DNA of 64,000 nucleotides from assembly GCA_964415675.1 (NCBI GenBank), contig CAYQBG010000007.1, forward strand, positions 62,001 to 126,000. Reading direction: 5' to 3'. This document shows, piece by piece, positions 15,989-24,832 of this stretch (the stretch's first letter is position 1; each line of letters starts with the position of its first letter). Origin of the DNA: UBA5336 sp964415675. Its GTDB lineage: Bacteria; Pseudomonadota; Alphaproteobacteria; Caulobacterales; Hyphomonadaceae. The position numbers were made by a program, and so were the translations under genes. Below the pieces are notes generated by a model. That model did no database searches. It was not told the DNA's origin and saw only the letters and a program-made list of their open reading frames with translations.

Positions 15989-17452
15989 ATGGGCAAGCAT
16001 GCTGTTATCATCGGCGCCGGCCTTGGCGGTTTGACCGCCGCGATCAAGCTTCAGGAGGCCGGGCACAGTTTCACGATACTGGAAAAGGAGCCCCGGGTCG
16101 GTGGCACCTGGCACCAGAATTCCTATCCCGGCTGCGCCTGCGATGTACCGGTCGCACTCTACCAGCTCTCCTTTGCGCAGAGCATGAACTGGACACGGCT
16201 CTATCCGCAGGCCAGCGAGATTCAGGCTTATGCCGAAGAGATCACGGACCGTTACCAGCTTCGCCCGAATCTCCGCCTGTCCGAAGGCGCCACCAGTGCT
16301 GTCTGGGACGACACCGCCAGTCAGTGGAAGGTGACAACGGAATCCGGGGACACGATCAAGGCAGACATTCTCGTCGGCGCGCTGGGTCAGCTCAACCGGC
16401 CACAATGGCCCGATATCGAGGGCCGCGACCAATTTGCCGGCGCATCCATGCATTCGGCGCGCTGGGACCATTCGGTCTCCTGGGAAGGCAAGCGGGTCGG
16501 TGTGATCGGATCGGCGGCCAGCGCTGTCCAGATCATCCCCGAAATGGCGAAGACCGCCGCCCATCTCACCGTCTTCCAGCGCACCCCGAACTGGGTTGTG
16601 CCGCGCAATGACCGCGAGATTCCACCGGAAGAAACGGCCCTGATGATGAGCGAGCCGGAGATGGCTGTTTCACTCGCCGAGCGCAACCGGCAGCTCATTT
16701 ACGACAATGCCGACCATTTCTTCTGGAAAGCCTTCGAATGGACTCCAGAGGGACGCGCCGCCTATACCCGCCAGGCCATGGACCATCTTCAAGCGCAGGT
16801 GCCTGATCCGGAATTGCGCAAGAAGCTGACGCCCGATTATCCGGTCGGTTGCAAGCGGATCCTGATCACCGATGACTATTATCCTGCTCTGATGCGCGAC
16901 AATGTCGAACTGGTTACCGATGGCATTTCCAGGATCGTACCCGTTGGCGTTATTACCGAAGATGGCCGCGCCCATGATGTCGATATCCTCGTTTACGCGA
17001 CCGGCTTTGAAACCACTGAGTGGCGCTGGTCGGTGGATGTCGCCGGCCAGGGCGGCACGCGCCTGAACGATCTCTGGGGCGACCATCCAGAGGCCTATCT
17101 CGGGATCACCGTGGCCGGTTTCCCAAACCTGTTCGTCCTTTATGGCCCCAACACAAATCTCGGGCACAATTCGATCACATTCATGCTGGAGCGTCAGGTG
17201 GAATACATGATGGCCGCGCTGGAAAAGCTGGACGAAGCCGGCAAGACCGCCATGGCCCCGAAACGCGCCGCCCAGGCTGCGTTCAATGCGCAGCTTCAGG
17301 ACGCGCTGAAAAAAACCGTCTGGGCCGACCCGCACTGCGCCAGCTGGTACAAGAATGACAAGGGGCTGATCACCCAGAACTGGTCTTCCCACACACGCGA
17401 CTATGCACAGACAGTCGGCGAGGTGAAGCTGGAGGATTATGAACTGGCCTGA
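15989..17452 (+). CDS. Flavin-containing monooxygenase / Baeyer-Villiger-type monooxygenase
   Basis: A 487-residue class B flavoprotein monooxygenase. The FAD-binding motif GAGLGG is at residues 9-14, VGGTWHQNSYPGCACD is typical of the group, and the Baeyer-Villiger fingerprint FAGASMHSARW (F-x-G-x3-H-x3-W) starts near residue 150. The second Rossmann motif GSAASA and the C-terminal ATGF segment follow. Such enzymes insert oxygen into ketones or oxidise heteroatoms with NADPH. The ATG at 15989 has a strong SD, GGGAGG, sequestered in a hairpin. It converges with a thioesterase gene 14 bases away. Confidence 0.9.
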   Translation: MGKHAVIIGAGLGGLTAAIKLQEAGHSFTILEKEPRVGGTWHQNSYPGCACDVPVALYQLSFAQSMNWTRLYPQASEIQAYAEEITDRYQLRPNLRLSEGATSAVWDDTASQWKVTTESGDTIKADILVGALGQLNRPQWPDIEGRDQFAGASMHSARWDHSVSWEGKRVGVIGSAASAVQIIPEMAKTAAHLTVFQRTPNWVVPRNDREIPPEETALMMSEPEMAVSLAERNRQLIYDNADHFFWKAFEWTPEGRAAYTRQAMDHLQAQVPDPELRKKLTPDYPVGCKRILITDDYYPALMRDNVELVTDGISRIVPVGVITEDGRAHDVDILVYATGFETTEWRWSVDVAGQGGTRLNDLWGDHPEAYLGITVAGFPNLFVLYGPNTNLGHNSITFMLERQVEYMMAALEKLDEAGKTAMAPKRAAQAAFNAQLQDALKKTVWADPHCASWYKNDKGLITQNWSSHTRDYAQTVGEVKLEDYELA

Positions 17453-17466
17453 GCGCGGGTTGCGGG

Positions 17467-18390
17467 TCAGATTTTCAGGCCCCGGGGGGCGATCTGTTCG
17501 AGCTCCGCCATCTGGTCGCCAGAAGTCGGGATAATCTTCCGTGTGTCGAGATCAAAGGTGACGGCTACGGCCTCACTGGTCATCCAGGCCTCGCCGGTCT
17601 CCGGGTCCAGCATCCAGTGCACGAGCGAGTGGAACTTCTCTTCCACCTTGTTCAGTCCGGTTCGCACTTCGAAAAGATCGCCCGTGCGCGGCCAGCGGCG
17701 ATAAACCAGCCGGTATTCAAGGACCGCTCCGCCTGTCCGTTCCCCACCAGCCGATGCCGCGACACGCTGGCGCCAGTCGAACAGGAGATTGGGAACCGAA
17801 TCGGAGACTCGCCCGATAAACCAGGGCGCCCACATGCGCCCGTGCGCGTCCACTTGTGAGGGCGCCACCATACCTGCGCCTATCACCGGAGCGCCTACCG
17901 CATCCGCCGCCGCGCTGTTTGCGTCGTTACGCTGCAAGACCTCGCCATCAGGATCAAGGCTGCGTGGGGCGGTCTTGTTCGGCGGCTGTACTTTCAGCGC
18001 CTCCAGGCGGGCACGACTGCGAGCGTTCCACTGAAACGGGCGCCCGCTGCGCGCCTCGGCATGAGCAAGGCGCGTTCGCATGGCGGCGGCTGGTGTGCCA
18101 TCGCCATGGCGCATCTCCTGATAGAGGTCGACCCAGTCATCCCCCCAATCGAGGACGCCGCCCAGCATGGTGAGCGGCTGGCCGGGCATGGCCTCGCGCA
18201 TATAGCGAATATGCTGACGCAGGGGCAGAAGCGTTGACGCAGAGTTTTCCTCAAACGCCCCCGGCATGTCGACCTCGAAGGCAAAACGACCCATGCCCTC
18301 CATAGCCTTCTCGACATAGGGCCGCACATTCATGTGCCCCATCTCATCACAATCCCAGGTATTCGCGCTGCCTTGCCAGAGCTTTATCAT
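17467..18390 (-). CDS. Double-hotdog acyl-CoA thioesterase-like protein
   Basis: 307 residues in two hotdog halves. The first begins WDCDEMGHMNVRPYVEKAMEG, the 4HBT signature with the conserved Asp and GHMN. The second runs through VPNLLFDWRQR, VLEYRLVYRRW and FHSLVHWMLD. The fold hydrolyses acyl-CoA thioesters or, in other members, binds acyl chains without catalysis. The ATG at 18390 gives the motif at the expected distance from the N-terminus. Substrate chain length is not predictable. Nearby acyl-chain enzymes include the monooxygenase and the SDR. Confidence 0.8.
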   Translation of the reverse strand: MIKLWQGSANTWDCDEMGHMNVRPYVEKAMEGMGRFAFEVDMPGAFEENSASTLLPLRQHIRYMREAMPGQPLTMLGGVLDWGDDWVDLYQEMRHGDGTPAAAMRTRLAHAEARSGRPFQWNARSRARLEALKVQPPNKTAPRSLDPDGEVLQRNDANSAAADAVGAPVIGAGMVAPSQVDAHGRMWAPWFIGRVSDSVPNLLFDWRQRVAASAGGERTGGAVLEYRLVYRRWPRTGDLFEVRTGLNKVEEKFHSLVHWMLDPETGEAWMTSEAVAVTFDLDTRKIIPTSGDQMAELEQIAPRGLKI

Positions 18391-18472
18391 GCCAGCTTCC
18401 CCTGATCGATCCGACGGGAAGGCTTAAGGCGATTATCGTTTGTTGGGAAGCCGAAGCAGGGTGCGCCGAGCG

Positions 18473-18769
18473 CTACTCTACCGTCCAGCCGCGCGCCGTC
18501 CGGCGGGCATCAAGCGTCACTCCCGCCCCGGGTTCTGCTTGTTGACGGCCCGCGCGCGCAAGACGGCGCCGTCCCAGAAGACCGATCACCAGCGCGATCA
18601 CAGCCAGGACCAGACCGGCCACTGCTGTGGCAACAGCAAGGATTCCCGCAGCGATGATGATGAAAGCGGCCAGGATCAGCCGGCCCGCAAATGACAGCCC
18701 ACGACGCAAGCTGCCGGCCAGTGCCTCGAAATGCTCGCCGCTGTGAGAACGGGTCTGGTTGATGGTCAT
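18473..18769 (-). CDS. Small two-helix membrane protein (98 aa)
   Basis: A short soluble N-terminus leads to a long hydrophobic stretch (about residues 27-66, LILAAFIIIAAGILAVATAVAGLVLAV and beyond), probably a helical hairpin, then an arginine-rich cytosolic tail. A strong SD, GGAGG, lies about 12 bases upstream of the ATG. No family recognised. It is transcribed divergently from nothing close; its upstream 87 bases hold a TTAAGTAAC stretch near 18839. Confidence 0.65.
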   Translation of the reverse strand: MTINQTRSHSGEHFEALAGSLRRGLSFAGRLILAAFIIIAAGILAVATAVAGLVLAVIALVIGLLGRRRLARAGRQQAEPGAGVTLDARRTARGWTVE

Positions 18770-18857
18770 GGCTTGAAAAGGCCTCCTTCGTACCGAGAGG
18801 ATGGTGTGCTCAACTCACCCCGTCAATTGCCCGATCGTTAAGTAACAGACTTGTCAC

Positions 18858-19559
18858 CTAGGCGCCGACAAGCAAGCCTCGTTCCGCTTTAATGCGGGCA
18901 AAGGCTGACGTAATCGCCGCCGCCTTCGCGTGAGCGGCCGCCTCGAATTCGCGTGGCGCGCCATTTGTCACAACCCTGTCGGGGTGATTATTCGCCATCA
19001 ACTGCCTGTAGGCTGAGCGGATCGACGCAAAATCGGCATCATGCGCCACGCCCAGAACATGATAAGGATCCTCGCGCTCCGGGCCCAGATGACTGGCCCG
19101 GATCCGCCGGAATGTTGCCTCATCGAAACCGAATGCCTGCGACACGTTCCGCAGATAGTCCAGCTCCTCGCTGGTCACCACACCATCGGCACCGGCGATC
19201 TGGAAAAGACCGTCCAGGACGCCCTCCAAAAGGCATGGGCGATCACTGTATCTTCGACCGATGCGCCGCGCATAGCCTTTGTAGCCGCGAACCGTCTGGC
19301 GCGCGAGATTGAACACGCGGCGAACGGCAGGGGCATCTTCAGGCGCCGCGCGAAACACCCTGGAGAAGACCATGACTTCATCATCTGTCACGATCCCATC
19401 GGCGGCTGCCATCTTCGCCCCGAGGCCCACCACCGCCGCAGTGAATCCGACATCCTTCGGGTCCGGCTCGCACCCGTTCTCCGCGTCGCCAGCCTCATCG
19501 TCGCCATCCGACTCGAAAAGACGCCGCCCAGCGTCAAGCAATTTGGTCCAGATGCTCAT
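18858..19559 (-). CDS. TerB-like plus J-domain protein (DjlA-like co-chaperone)
   Basis: 233 residues. An acidic N-terminus is followed by a TerB-like helical domain (VVGLGAKMAAADGIVTDDEV, then ADGVVTSEELDYL, each with the D-G-x-x-x-D/E-E pattern) and a C-terminal J-domain (DPYHVLGVAHDADFASIRSAYRQL with the HPD motif in NNHPDRV). This is the DjlA arrangement without the membrane segment; it stimulates DnaK ATPase. ATG at 19559 is chosen over an upstream start at 19601. Divergent from the fasciclin gene. Confidence 0.85.
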   Translation of the reverse strand: MSIWTKLLDAGRRLFESDGDDEAGDAENGCEPDPKDVGFTAAVVGLGAKMAAADGIVTDDEVMVFSRVFRAAPEDAPAVRRVFNLARQTVRGYKGYARRIGRRYSDRPCLLEGVLDGLFQIAGADGVVTSEELDYLRNVSQAFGFDEATFRRIRASHLGPEREDPYHVLGVAHDADFASIRSAYRQLMANNHPDRVVTNGAPREFEAAAHAKAAAITSAFARIKAERGLLVGA

Positions 19560-19619
19560 CAGACTATCATAGCAGCAAATTTCGAGCTTCGCACGGCACA
19601 AACGCGCGAGCAGTTTTTG

Positions 19620-19634
19620 TTAAATTTATGTTAC
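19620..19634 (+). promoter_or_regulatory. CtrA-like motif (TTAA-N7-TTAC)
   Basis: TTAA (19620-19623), seven bases, then TTAC (19631-19634) differs by one base from the CtrA consensus TTAA-N7-TTAA. It lies in the 161-bp divergent gap between the J-domain gene and the fasciclin gene, 86 bases before the latter's ATG. CtrA binding is inferred from lineage only. Confidence 0.4.
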
Positions 19635-19720
19635 CCATGATCGGCAGGAGTCCTGGCAGCGTAAAGCTTGATGTCGGCGGAGCTATTCCGCATTCGCCGC
19701 ACAAAAAACGGAGACGCATT

Positions 19721-20269
19721 ATGAAAGCGCTTTTCCTCGGTATATCCGCCATAGCTCTCGCCGCCTCCCCCGCAATGGCCAAGGAATGTGCCTGGTCGAA
19801 GGTCGCAACGGCCGAGCAGGCCCAGAGCGAAGTGCGGTATGTGGGCCATCACGAAGAGTCGCCAAACATTGTCGAAACAGCGCAGGCGGCCGGTTCTTTC
19901 GGTACGTTGCTCGCGGCAGCCGAAGCCGCCGGCCTGGCCGGCGCCCTTGCCGGCGACGGCCCGCTGACCGTGTTCGCACCCACCGATGCCGCCTTTGATG
20001 CCCTGCCGGATGGCACGGTCGAGATGCTGCTGAAGCCAGAGAACAAGGACCAGCTTGCCAGCATCCTGAAACTGCACGTGATTTCGGGCAAGGTGCTCAG
20101 CGCCGACCTGGCCGGCAAGACGCTGGAAGCCGAAACGCTCGGCGGTATGGTCAGCATTGATGCCACCGATGGCGTCAATGTTGAAGGTGCGACCGTGACT
20201 GATGCCGACATCATGACGTCGAATGGTGTGATTCACGTGATCGACCAAGTGATTCTGCCGCAAGGCTGA
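19721..20269 (+). CDS. Secreted fasciclin (FAS1) domain protein
   Basis: 182 residues: an N-terminal signal peptide (MKALFLGISAIALAASPAMA) and one FAS1 domain, with NIVETAQAAGSFGTLLAA, the H1 motif LTVFAPTDAAFDALP, LKLHVISGK and the H2 end MTSNGVIHVIDQVILP. FAS1 proteins mediate adhesion at the cell surface; function here is not established. ATG at 19721 follows GGAG by about 9 bases. A strong terminator at 20298 follows, so it is monocistronic. Confidence 0.92.
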   Translation: MKALFLGISAIALAASPAMAKECAWSKVATAEQAQSEVRYVGHHEESPNIVETAQAAGSFGTLLAAAEAAGLAGALAGDGPLTVFAPTDAAFDALPDGTVEMLLKPENKDQLASILKLHVISGKVLSADLAGKTLEAETLGGMVSIDATDGVNVEGATVTDADIMTSNGVIHVIDQVILPQG

Positions 20270-20297
20270 ACATTGGGCGCAAAGCCCTGCCTTTAAC

Positions 20298-20331
20298 AAG
20301 CCGCGCCGGAACATGTCTGGCGCGGCTTTTT
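20298..20331 (+). terminator. Rho-independent terminator after the fasciclin gene
   Basis: A perfect 10-bp stem, AAGCCGCGCC (20298-20307) and GGCGCGGCTT (20319-20328), with an 11-base loop and trailing T residues to 20331. Because both arms end in A/T-rich sequence, it may also serve the opposite strand. Confidence 0.9.
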
Positions 20332-20346
20332 GCACGGCGGGACCGA

Positions 20347-21240
20347 TCAGGCTGCGCCCGGCTGAAGCTCGCTATGCCCGGCTTCATGCCGAGCGGCCGC
20401 GGCCGCGCCGCCGGACACGGCGTTACGCTGCATCGTGAGCGCTGTCACCAGCGCATCCATGTCCAGGACGCCTGCATCGCCGAACTCGCGGATCATCCTT
20501 TCGAGGTTGTCTGCCCAATCCGGTCCGCCGCCTGGCGGCAGTTCGCCTTTTGCCAGAGCCCGCCAGGAGGTATCAGGCATTTCGACATGCGGCAGGTCCC
20601 AGGACAGGATGTTGAGGCCCGTCTTCTTGGCCAGAGCACGCATCCGCTCCCAGTGGGTCATGTAATTGATCCCGTCGGCCGCTCCTGTCTCCCATGGGTC
20701 AATTCCCGGAATGTCGAGGATAAGATCAGCGGCCAGTCCATAATTGTGAATCGACTGCCAGACATCGGCGTTGGTCACGATATTGCCGGACCGGCTGCGC
20801 CCCTGCGTATAAAGATAGGCCTGACGTTCCGGTGTGCGATAGGCCTCGAACAGTTTAAAGCGGAGCCCTTTTTTCTTGCAGGCCTCAAGAAGCTCTGAAA
20901 GCTGCCGCGCGAAAGCGCGGTGAAGCTCGTCAAAATGCCGGCGTGCGGTCCCCGGCGGCGTCGGCGGATGCAGGGCCGTGATCGCGGGCTTGGCCACAGG
21001 CTCCGGTTCAGGCTGTGGTGGCGGGGTCAGAGCCCTGAAATAGGCGCTCGCACTGTAGCCCTCAACTACATAATTCCCTGAAAAGTGGGCGCGAATACGA
21101 TACCAACCATCATTCCAGGTCTGATCGTCGAGCCGCTCGACACGCATTCCAAAAGGCATGGCGACCATCCGCTCGGCCCCGACCGAAGGGTAGCGCCGGA
21201 CGGTAAGACCACTCTGGGCCGTCACTTCGAGCAACTGCAT
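20347..21240 (-). CDS. SH3-like plus M15C peptidase (endolysin-type L-Ala-D-Glu endopeptidase)
   Basis: About 297 residues. An N-terminal SH3-like beta domain (TAQSGLTVRRYPSVGAER, then WYRIRAHFSGNYVVEGYS, about 1-70) is joined by a proline-rich linker to an M15C peptidase: LFEAYRTPERQAYLY, the zinc motif SIHNYGLAAD (His165, Asp172), and WDLPHVEM (Asp215, His218). Such enzymes cleave peptidoglycan stem peptides and are typical phage endolysins; no signal peptide is visible, so export is unexplained. ATG at 21240 has GGGGA just upstream; ATG at 21267 is the alternative. It is divergent from the membrane-protein operon that starts at 21335. Confidence 0.8.
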   Translation of the reverse strand: MQLLEVTAQSGLTVRRYPSVGAERMVAMPFGMRVERLDDQTWNDGWYRIRAHFSGNYVVEGYSASAYFRALTPPPQPEPEPVAKPAITALHPPTPPGTARRHFDELHRAFARQLSELLEACKKKGLRFKLFEAYRTPERQAYLYTQGRSRSGNIVTNADVWQSIHNYGLAADLILDIPGIDPWETGAADGINYMTHWERMRALAKKTGLNILSWDLPHVEMPDTSWRALAKGELPPGGGPDWADNLERMIREFGDAGVLDMDALVTALTMQRNAVSGGAAAAARHEAGHSELQPGAA

Positions 21241-21334
21241 GCCGCATCCCCAAAAAAGCATCGACAAATTTTCACAAGTGTGAACGATAGATTAACAAGC
21301 GTCCAGCAATGGTTTCGGGGACACGCAGAAGACA

Positions 21335-22678
21335 ATGTCGTTCTTGATATCTCTCGTGGCCTTTGCGGCCATTATCGCCGTTTACTCGACGATCGTGACA
21401 GTCATTGTCGAGGCCGTGCACAAGATCTTCGGACTGCGCAGCTCTGGCCTGTCGGAAATGCTGCGCACATTCTATGATAACAGGCTTGCCCGGCTTCAGC
21501 CCGATGACATCCCGGCAGACCTTCAGGCCCCTGTCGGACAACATTCCGAACGCGCTTCGCCACAGGCGCGCGATTTCGCCCTTTCGATGACGCGCCGCGC
21601 CCCATCGGAAAGCCTTCGCCCGTGGTATTTGCGCCGCTGGCCGCTGATCGGACGCGTCCTGTCGTCGCAAAGCCAGCGTATGTCGGCCCTGCAATTTGTC
21701 GAACGCCTGGCCGAAACGCCGCAAGGGGCCGCACTGGCCCGCCATGACCGTGAGGGTCTGCGCGCAGCACTGACTGCTGCAGCTTATGATTATGAACGGC
21801 TTGGGGAGGCCCAGGGAGAATATTTTAAGTCGCGCGCGAAAATGATTTCCGTCGCCACCGGCATACTGGTCGCCTTTGTCGTCAATATCGACGCTATCGC
21901 ACTCTACCGGGAGCTATCGGCCAATGCGATGTTATCTTCGCAGCTGACTCAGGTTGTCAACGCCTCACGCCTCCAGCCCGCCAGCGCAGACGGCGCCGAT
22001 CCCGAAGTCGCCAGCCTGATCACGGAACTTTCGCGTCAATCGGGCGGCTTCAAGGATATGGGAGTCCCTGTCGGACGCGCGATGTTTCCCCATTGCGAAG
22101 GGCACACCGAATTTGGCAGCGATGAACTGAAGTCGGACTATCGGGATGCACGCTGCGGGCTGGAGAATCAGCGCCCGGCCAATCAGGACTGGGCGAAATC
22201 CTTCGGCGAGTTTCTCGGCGAGAACGAAGCCCGTCAGAACGCCGGAACGATCGGCACAATCGGTCGCTGGTTCGCCTATCGGTGGGAACGGGTCGCCGCG
22301 ATCGGCAACAATCCCGGCACTTTCGGGCTATGGTTCACCGGCATCCTGATCGCTGGTGGCCTGCTGGGACTCGGCGCGCCATTCTGGTTCAAGGTATTTG
22401 CCCGTGCGGCCAATGCCGTTGCCCCCGCCGCACGGGCGCGGCTCGCCGCAGGTGCCGCGCCGGCCCAGGCTCCGGCCGGTGCGATGCCGGCACCGCCGCG
22501 CAGGATCCGCGATGGCGAAACCGAGGATCCGGAAGATCTTGAGCGCGGCTTCCTGATGGTGCTTGGACAGGGCACAGAGGCCCTTTCTGACACGAACGCG
22601 CCTGTGTCGGTGTCTGGATCGCCTCCGCCGGGCGCTGAATATGGCGTGCGTCCGCCGGACCAGCCCCCAGGCGCCTGA
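21335..22678 (+). CDS. Uncharacterised three-pass membrane protein
   Basis: 447 residues with membrane helices at about 4-27, 171-191 and 329-352. The first loop (28-165) is charged, the second (192-328) carries two Cys (FPHCEG and DARCGL), and the tail from 360 is Ala/Pro-rich. The segments YFKSRAKMISVATGILVAFVVNIDAIAL and LGAPFWF resemble, from memory, a widespread unnamed bacterial membrane family. Function unknown. It is first of a three-gene unit, 27 bases ahead of the 708-residue gene. The ATG at 21335 has no ideal SD, but the long hydrophobic start supports it. Confidence 0.75.
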   Translation: MSFLISLVAFAAIIAVYSTIVTVIVEAVHKIFGLRSSGLSEMLRTFYDNRLARLQPDDIPADLQAPVGQHSERASPQARDFALSMTRRAPSESLRPWYLRRWPLIGRVLSSQSQRMSALQFVERLAETPQGAALARHDREGLRAALTAAAYDYERLGEAQGEYFKSRAKMISVATGILVAFVVNIDAIALYRELSANAMLSSQLTQVVNASRLQPASADGADPEVASLITELSRQSGGFKDMGVPVGRAMFPHCEGHTEFGSDELKSDYRDARCGLENQRPANQDWAKSFGEFLGENEARQNAGTIGTIGRWFAYRWERVAAIGNNPGTFGLWFTGILIAGGLLGLGAPFWFKVFARAANAVAPAARARLAAGAAPAQAPAGAMPAPPRRIRDGETEDPEDLERGFLMVLGQGTEALSDTNAPVSVSGSPPPGAEYGVRPPDQPPGA

Positions 22679-22705
22679 CGCGGCGCGGACGAAAAGGAGA
22701 CAAGA

Positions 22706-24832
22706 ATGCTCGCCAGCGCAAATGCCCTAGGACTGGTTCAGGCCGCCTTTGCGCTTGCCGGAACGCTGCGCGAGCGCATGGAGACCGCGCGGATGCGCCG
22801 CCCGATTGCCATGGTTCTGCAGCCCGTCCCAATGCCTGACCCGCTCGATTTCGTCAGAATTCACCTTTCGGACGACAATGTCTTCGGTCCCAACGGGCCT
22901 CATCCTGACTTGCGTCCGGAGTTTTCCGATGCGATCTGGATTGGTGAGGATGGCAGTCATCTGGTGAATACAGATGCAGCGCCGTCGCGCCAGTCGGCCC
23001 TCATCGATAGCGTGATCGATATTCGCCGCGAGCATTGGCAGGGGCCTGCGGATATTCCCCGACATCGCTACGAGGTCTATGCCCTGAAATCATGGACCGC
23101 GCCGGGGGCAGAACGCCGGGAGCGGAACGCGCTGATTCTTTCACTGGCGCAGGCGGGCCTGTCTTTCCTCAATTACCGGGTCGACGCGCTCGGCCTCAAT
23201 AACAGGGCCGAGTCGGTCGTCGGCGCCGTGGCGCAGGGGCTGGACAACTGGCTCGACACCCATCGTGACCAGTTCATTGAGCATGCGTTTTCCGAGGGGA
23301 TGGCAAAGCGCGTCCTCGAAACCCTCGTGACAACCAGCCTCACGATCGCGGCGGATCGCCCGGAACTGTTTTCGCGCCAGGACCATGTCCAGGCACTGGT
23401 CGGCGCTGTCGCCGAACCGCTGCGCGAGATCAATGCGCAGGACGCAACCAGCCTTCTGGGACTGGGCGAGCGGATCGAGCGGCTAAGAGGGGCTATCCGC
23501 GGCCCGGTCAGTGTGCGTGTACTCGAAACGCTTCATGATCGCCGCGACGATTTTTTCGATGGCAGTTTCCCCGAACGCGACAAGGCGGCAGGCCTCGTCA
23601 CCGAGGCCCTGTTTGCCTCGCTGGTGACGGATGCGCGCGAACTTGGCGGCGTCGGCGCAGTGTTCAGCGAAGGCTTCCTGCAGCGCACCTATCCGGTCCT
23701 CCTCGACGCGGTGTCGGCCGCTCCGGAAGCCTTTGTCAAAGGCGGCGGCGCCCATGTCGCACTCGGGCGCGATCTGCTGGTCAAATTTGCCGGCGCCATG
23801 TCCGGCCATCGTCACCTTGCGTCCCGCCCTCACCTTGCTGGTGAACTGATGCGCATCGGGGTGGAACTGACCCGCGAACATGCCCGGTCCTATCTGGCAG
23901 CTGAGGCACGCGAGACGCTGGCCCAATGGCAGTCCGGTGCGGTCGACCGGACCCTGGCCGACGGGAGTGATGACGAGCCGTGGAGCGTGCTCGGCGTAAG
24001 GATCGCGTCGCATATCGGGGAATCGATGATAGCGGCCTATGCCCGGTCCGGCCCGCAGATAGGCGAGCTCGCCGACCAGTTCGATGGCGCGCTTATCCTC
24101 GACATCGTCGGCTTGATTGCCGATGCCGCCGCCAGGACGCCGGGCATGATCCTGCCTGATGATGTCAATCCGGAGCTCACGCGGATTGCCGAGGGCGTCA
24201 CCACCTTCATTTCCAGCGAACATGCCGGGCTGCTGACCCGCGATGACTGGAAAGGCGTGTCCGCCGAGGCCGTAGAACTCGCCATGCGGAACCCCGAGGC
24301 GCTCTTCAGCCTGAATCCGCGCGAGCCCGGGGATCATCTTGCTGTCATGCTTGTCCGCCAGGTCCTTCAGAGCGCGCACCAGGGCCTGCTAGACCAGGCC
24401 GGCGGCGTGGCCCGGCGCGGCGCGGGCCGGCTCGCCTTTGGTGCAACGCTTGCCGGCGCGATATCTGCGACCCTGCAGGCTGCTGCCGCCAATACCCGCG
24501 CTCTGGCACGCCCCGAAAGCATCGGCGCCGTGGCCATATTGATGCAAAGGCTCAATGCGCTCGCCCAACAGCCGAACGGTCCTTCGGAACCCGGCCTTTC
24601 GGCCGATGACTGGCTGCGCGCCTTCCGCTGGTATATCGGCCATGTCATTGCGACAGGCGATGGAGATATCCCCGATGATCGCCTTCTCGCCGTTATAGAG
24701 GGTGCCGGCACAAACCCACCCGCCAATCCGCCGCCCGTCGCTGCGTCGGCCCAGGCTTCGGTGCCCTTGCCGGACTCCGAACCGGACAATCAAGCCTTAC
24801 ACCCTGTTCCCCTGGAAGGAGCCGTAGGATGA
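22706..24832 (+). CDS. Large uncharacterised helical protein (708 aa)
   Basis: No recognisable domain. No membrane segment, signal peptide or zinc pattern is visible, and I see no cysteine in the whole chain. The first ~170 residues contain beta-like segments (PIAMVLQPVPMPD, FSDAIWIGEDGSHLV, HRYEVYALKSW), the rest is alanine-rich and probably alpha-helical, and the last ~40 residues are proline-rich. SD AAGGAGA lies about 7 bases upstream of the ATG at 22706. Its stop overlaps the lipoprotein start by four bases, so the products are coupled. Likely a cytosolic partner of the membrane protein at 21335. Confidence 0.75.
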   Translation: MLASANALGLVQAAFALAGTLRERMETARMRRPIAMVLQPVPMPDPLDFVRIHLSDDNVFGPNGPHPDLRPEFSDAIWIGEDGSHLVNTDAAPSRQSALIDSVIDIRREHWQGPADIPRHRYEVYALKSWTAPGAERRERNALILSLAQAGLSFLNYRVDALGLNNRAESVVGAVAQGLDNWLDTHRDQFIEHAFSEGMAKRVLETLVTTSLTIAADRPELFSRQDHVQALVGAVAEPLREINAQDATSLLGLGERIERLRGAIRGPVSVRVLETLHDRRDDFFDGSFPERDKAAGLVTEALFASLVTDARELGGVGAVFSEGFLQRTYPVLLDAVSAAPEAFVKGGGAHVALGRDLLVKFAGAMSGHRHLASRPHLAGELMRIGVELTREHARSYLAAEARETLAQWQSGAVDRTLADGSDDEPWSVLGVRIASHIGESMIAAYARSGPQIGELADQFDGALILDIVGLIADAAARTPGMILPDDVNPELTRIAEGVTTFISSEHAGLLTRDDWKGVSAEAVELAMRNPEALFSLNPREPGDHLAVMLVRQVLQSAHQGLLDQAGGVARRGAGRLAFGATLAGAISATLQAAAANTRALARPESIGAVAILMQRLNALAQQPNGPSEPGLSADDWLRAFRWYIGHVIATGDGDIPDDRLLAVIEGAGTNPPANPPPVAASAQASVPLPDSEPDNQALHPVPLEGAVG

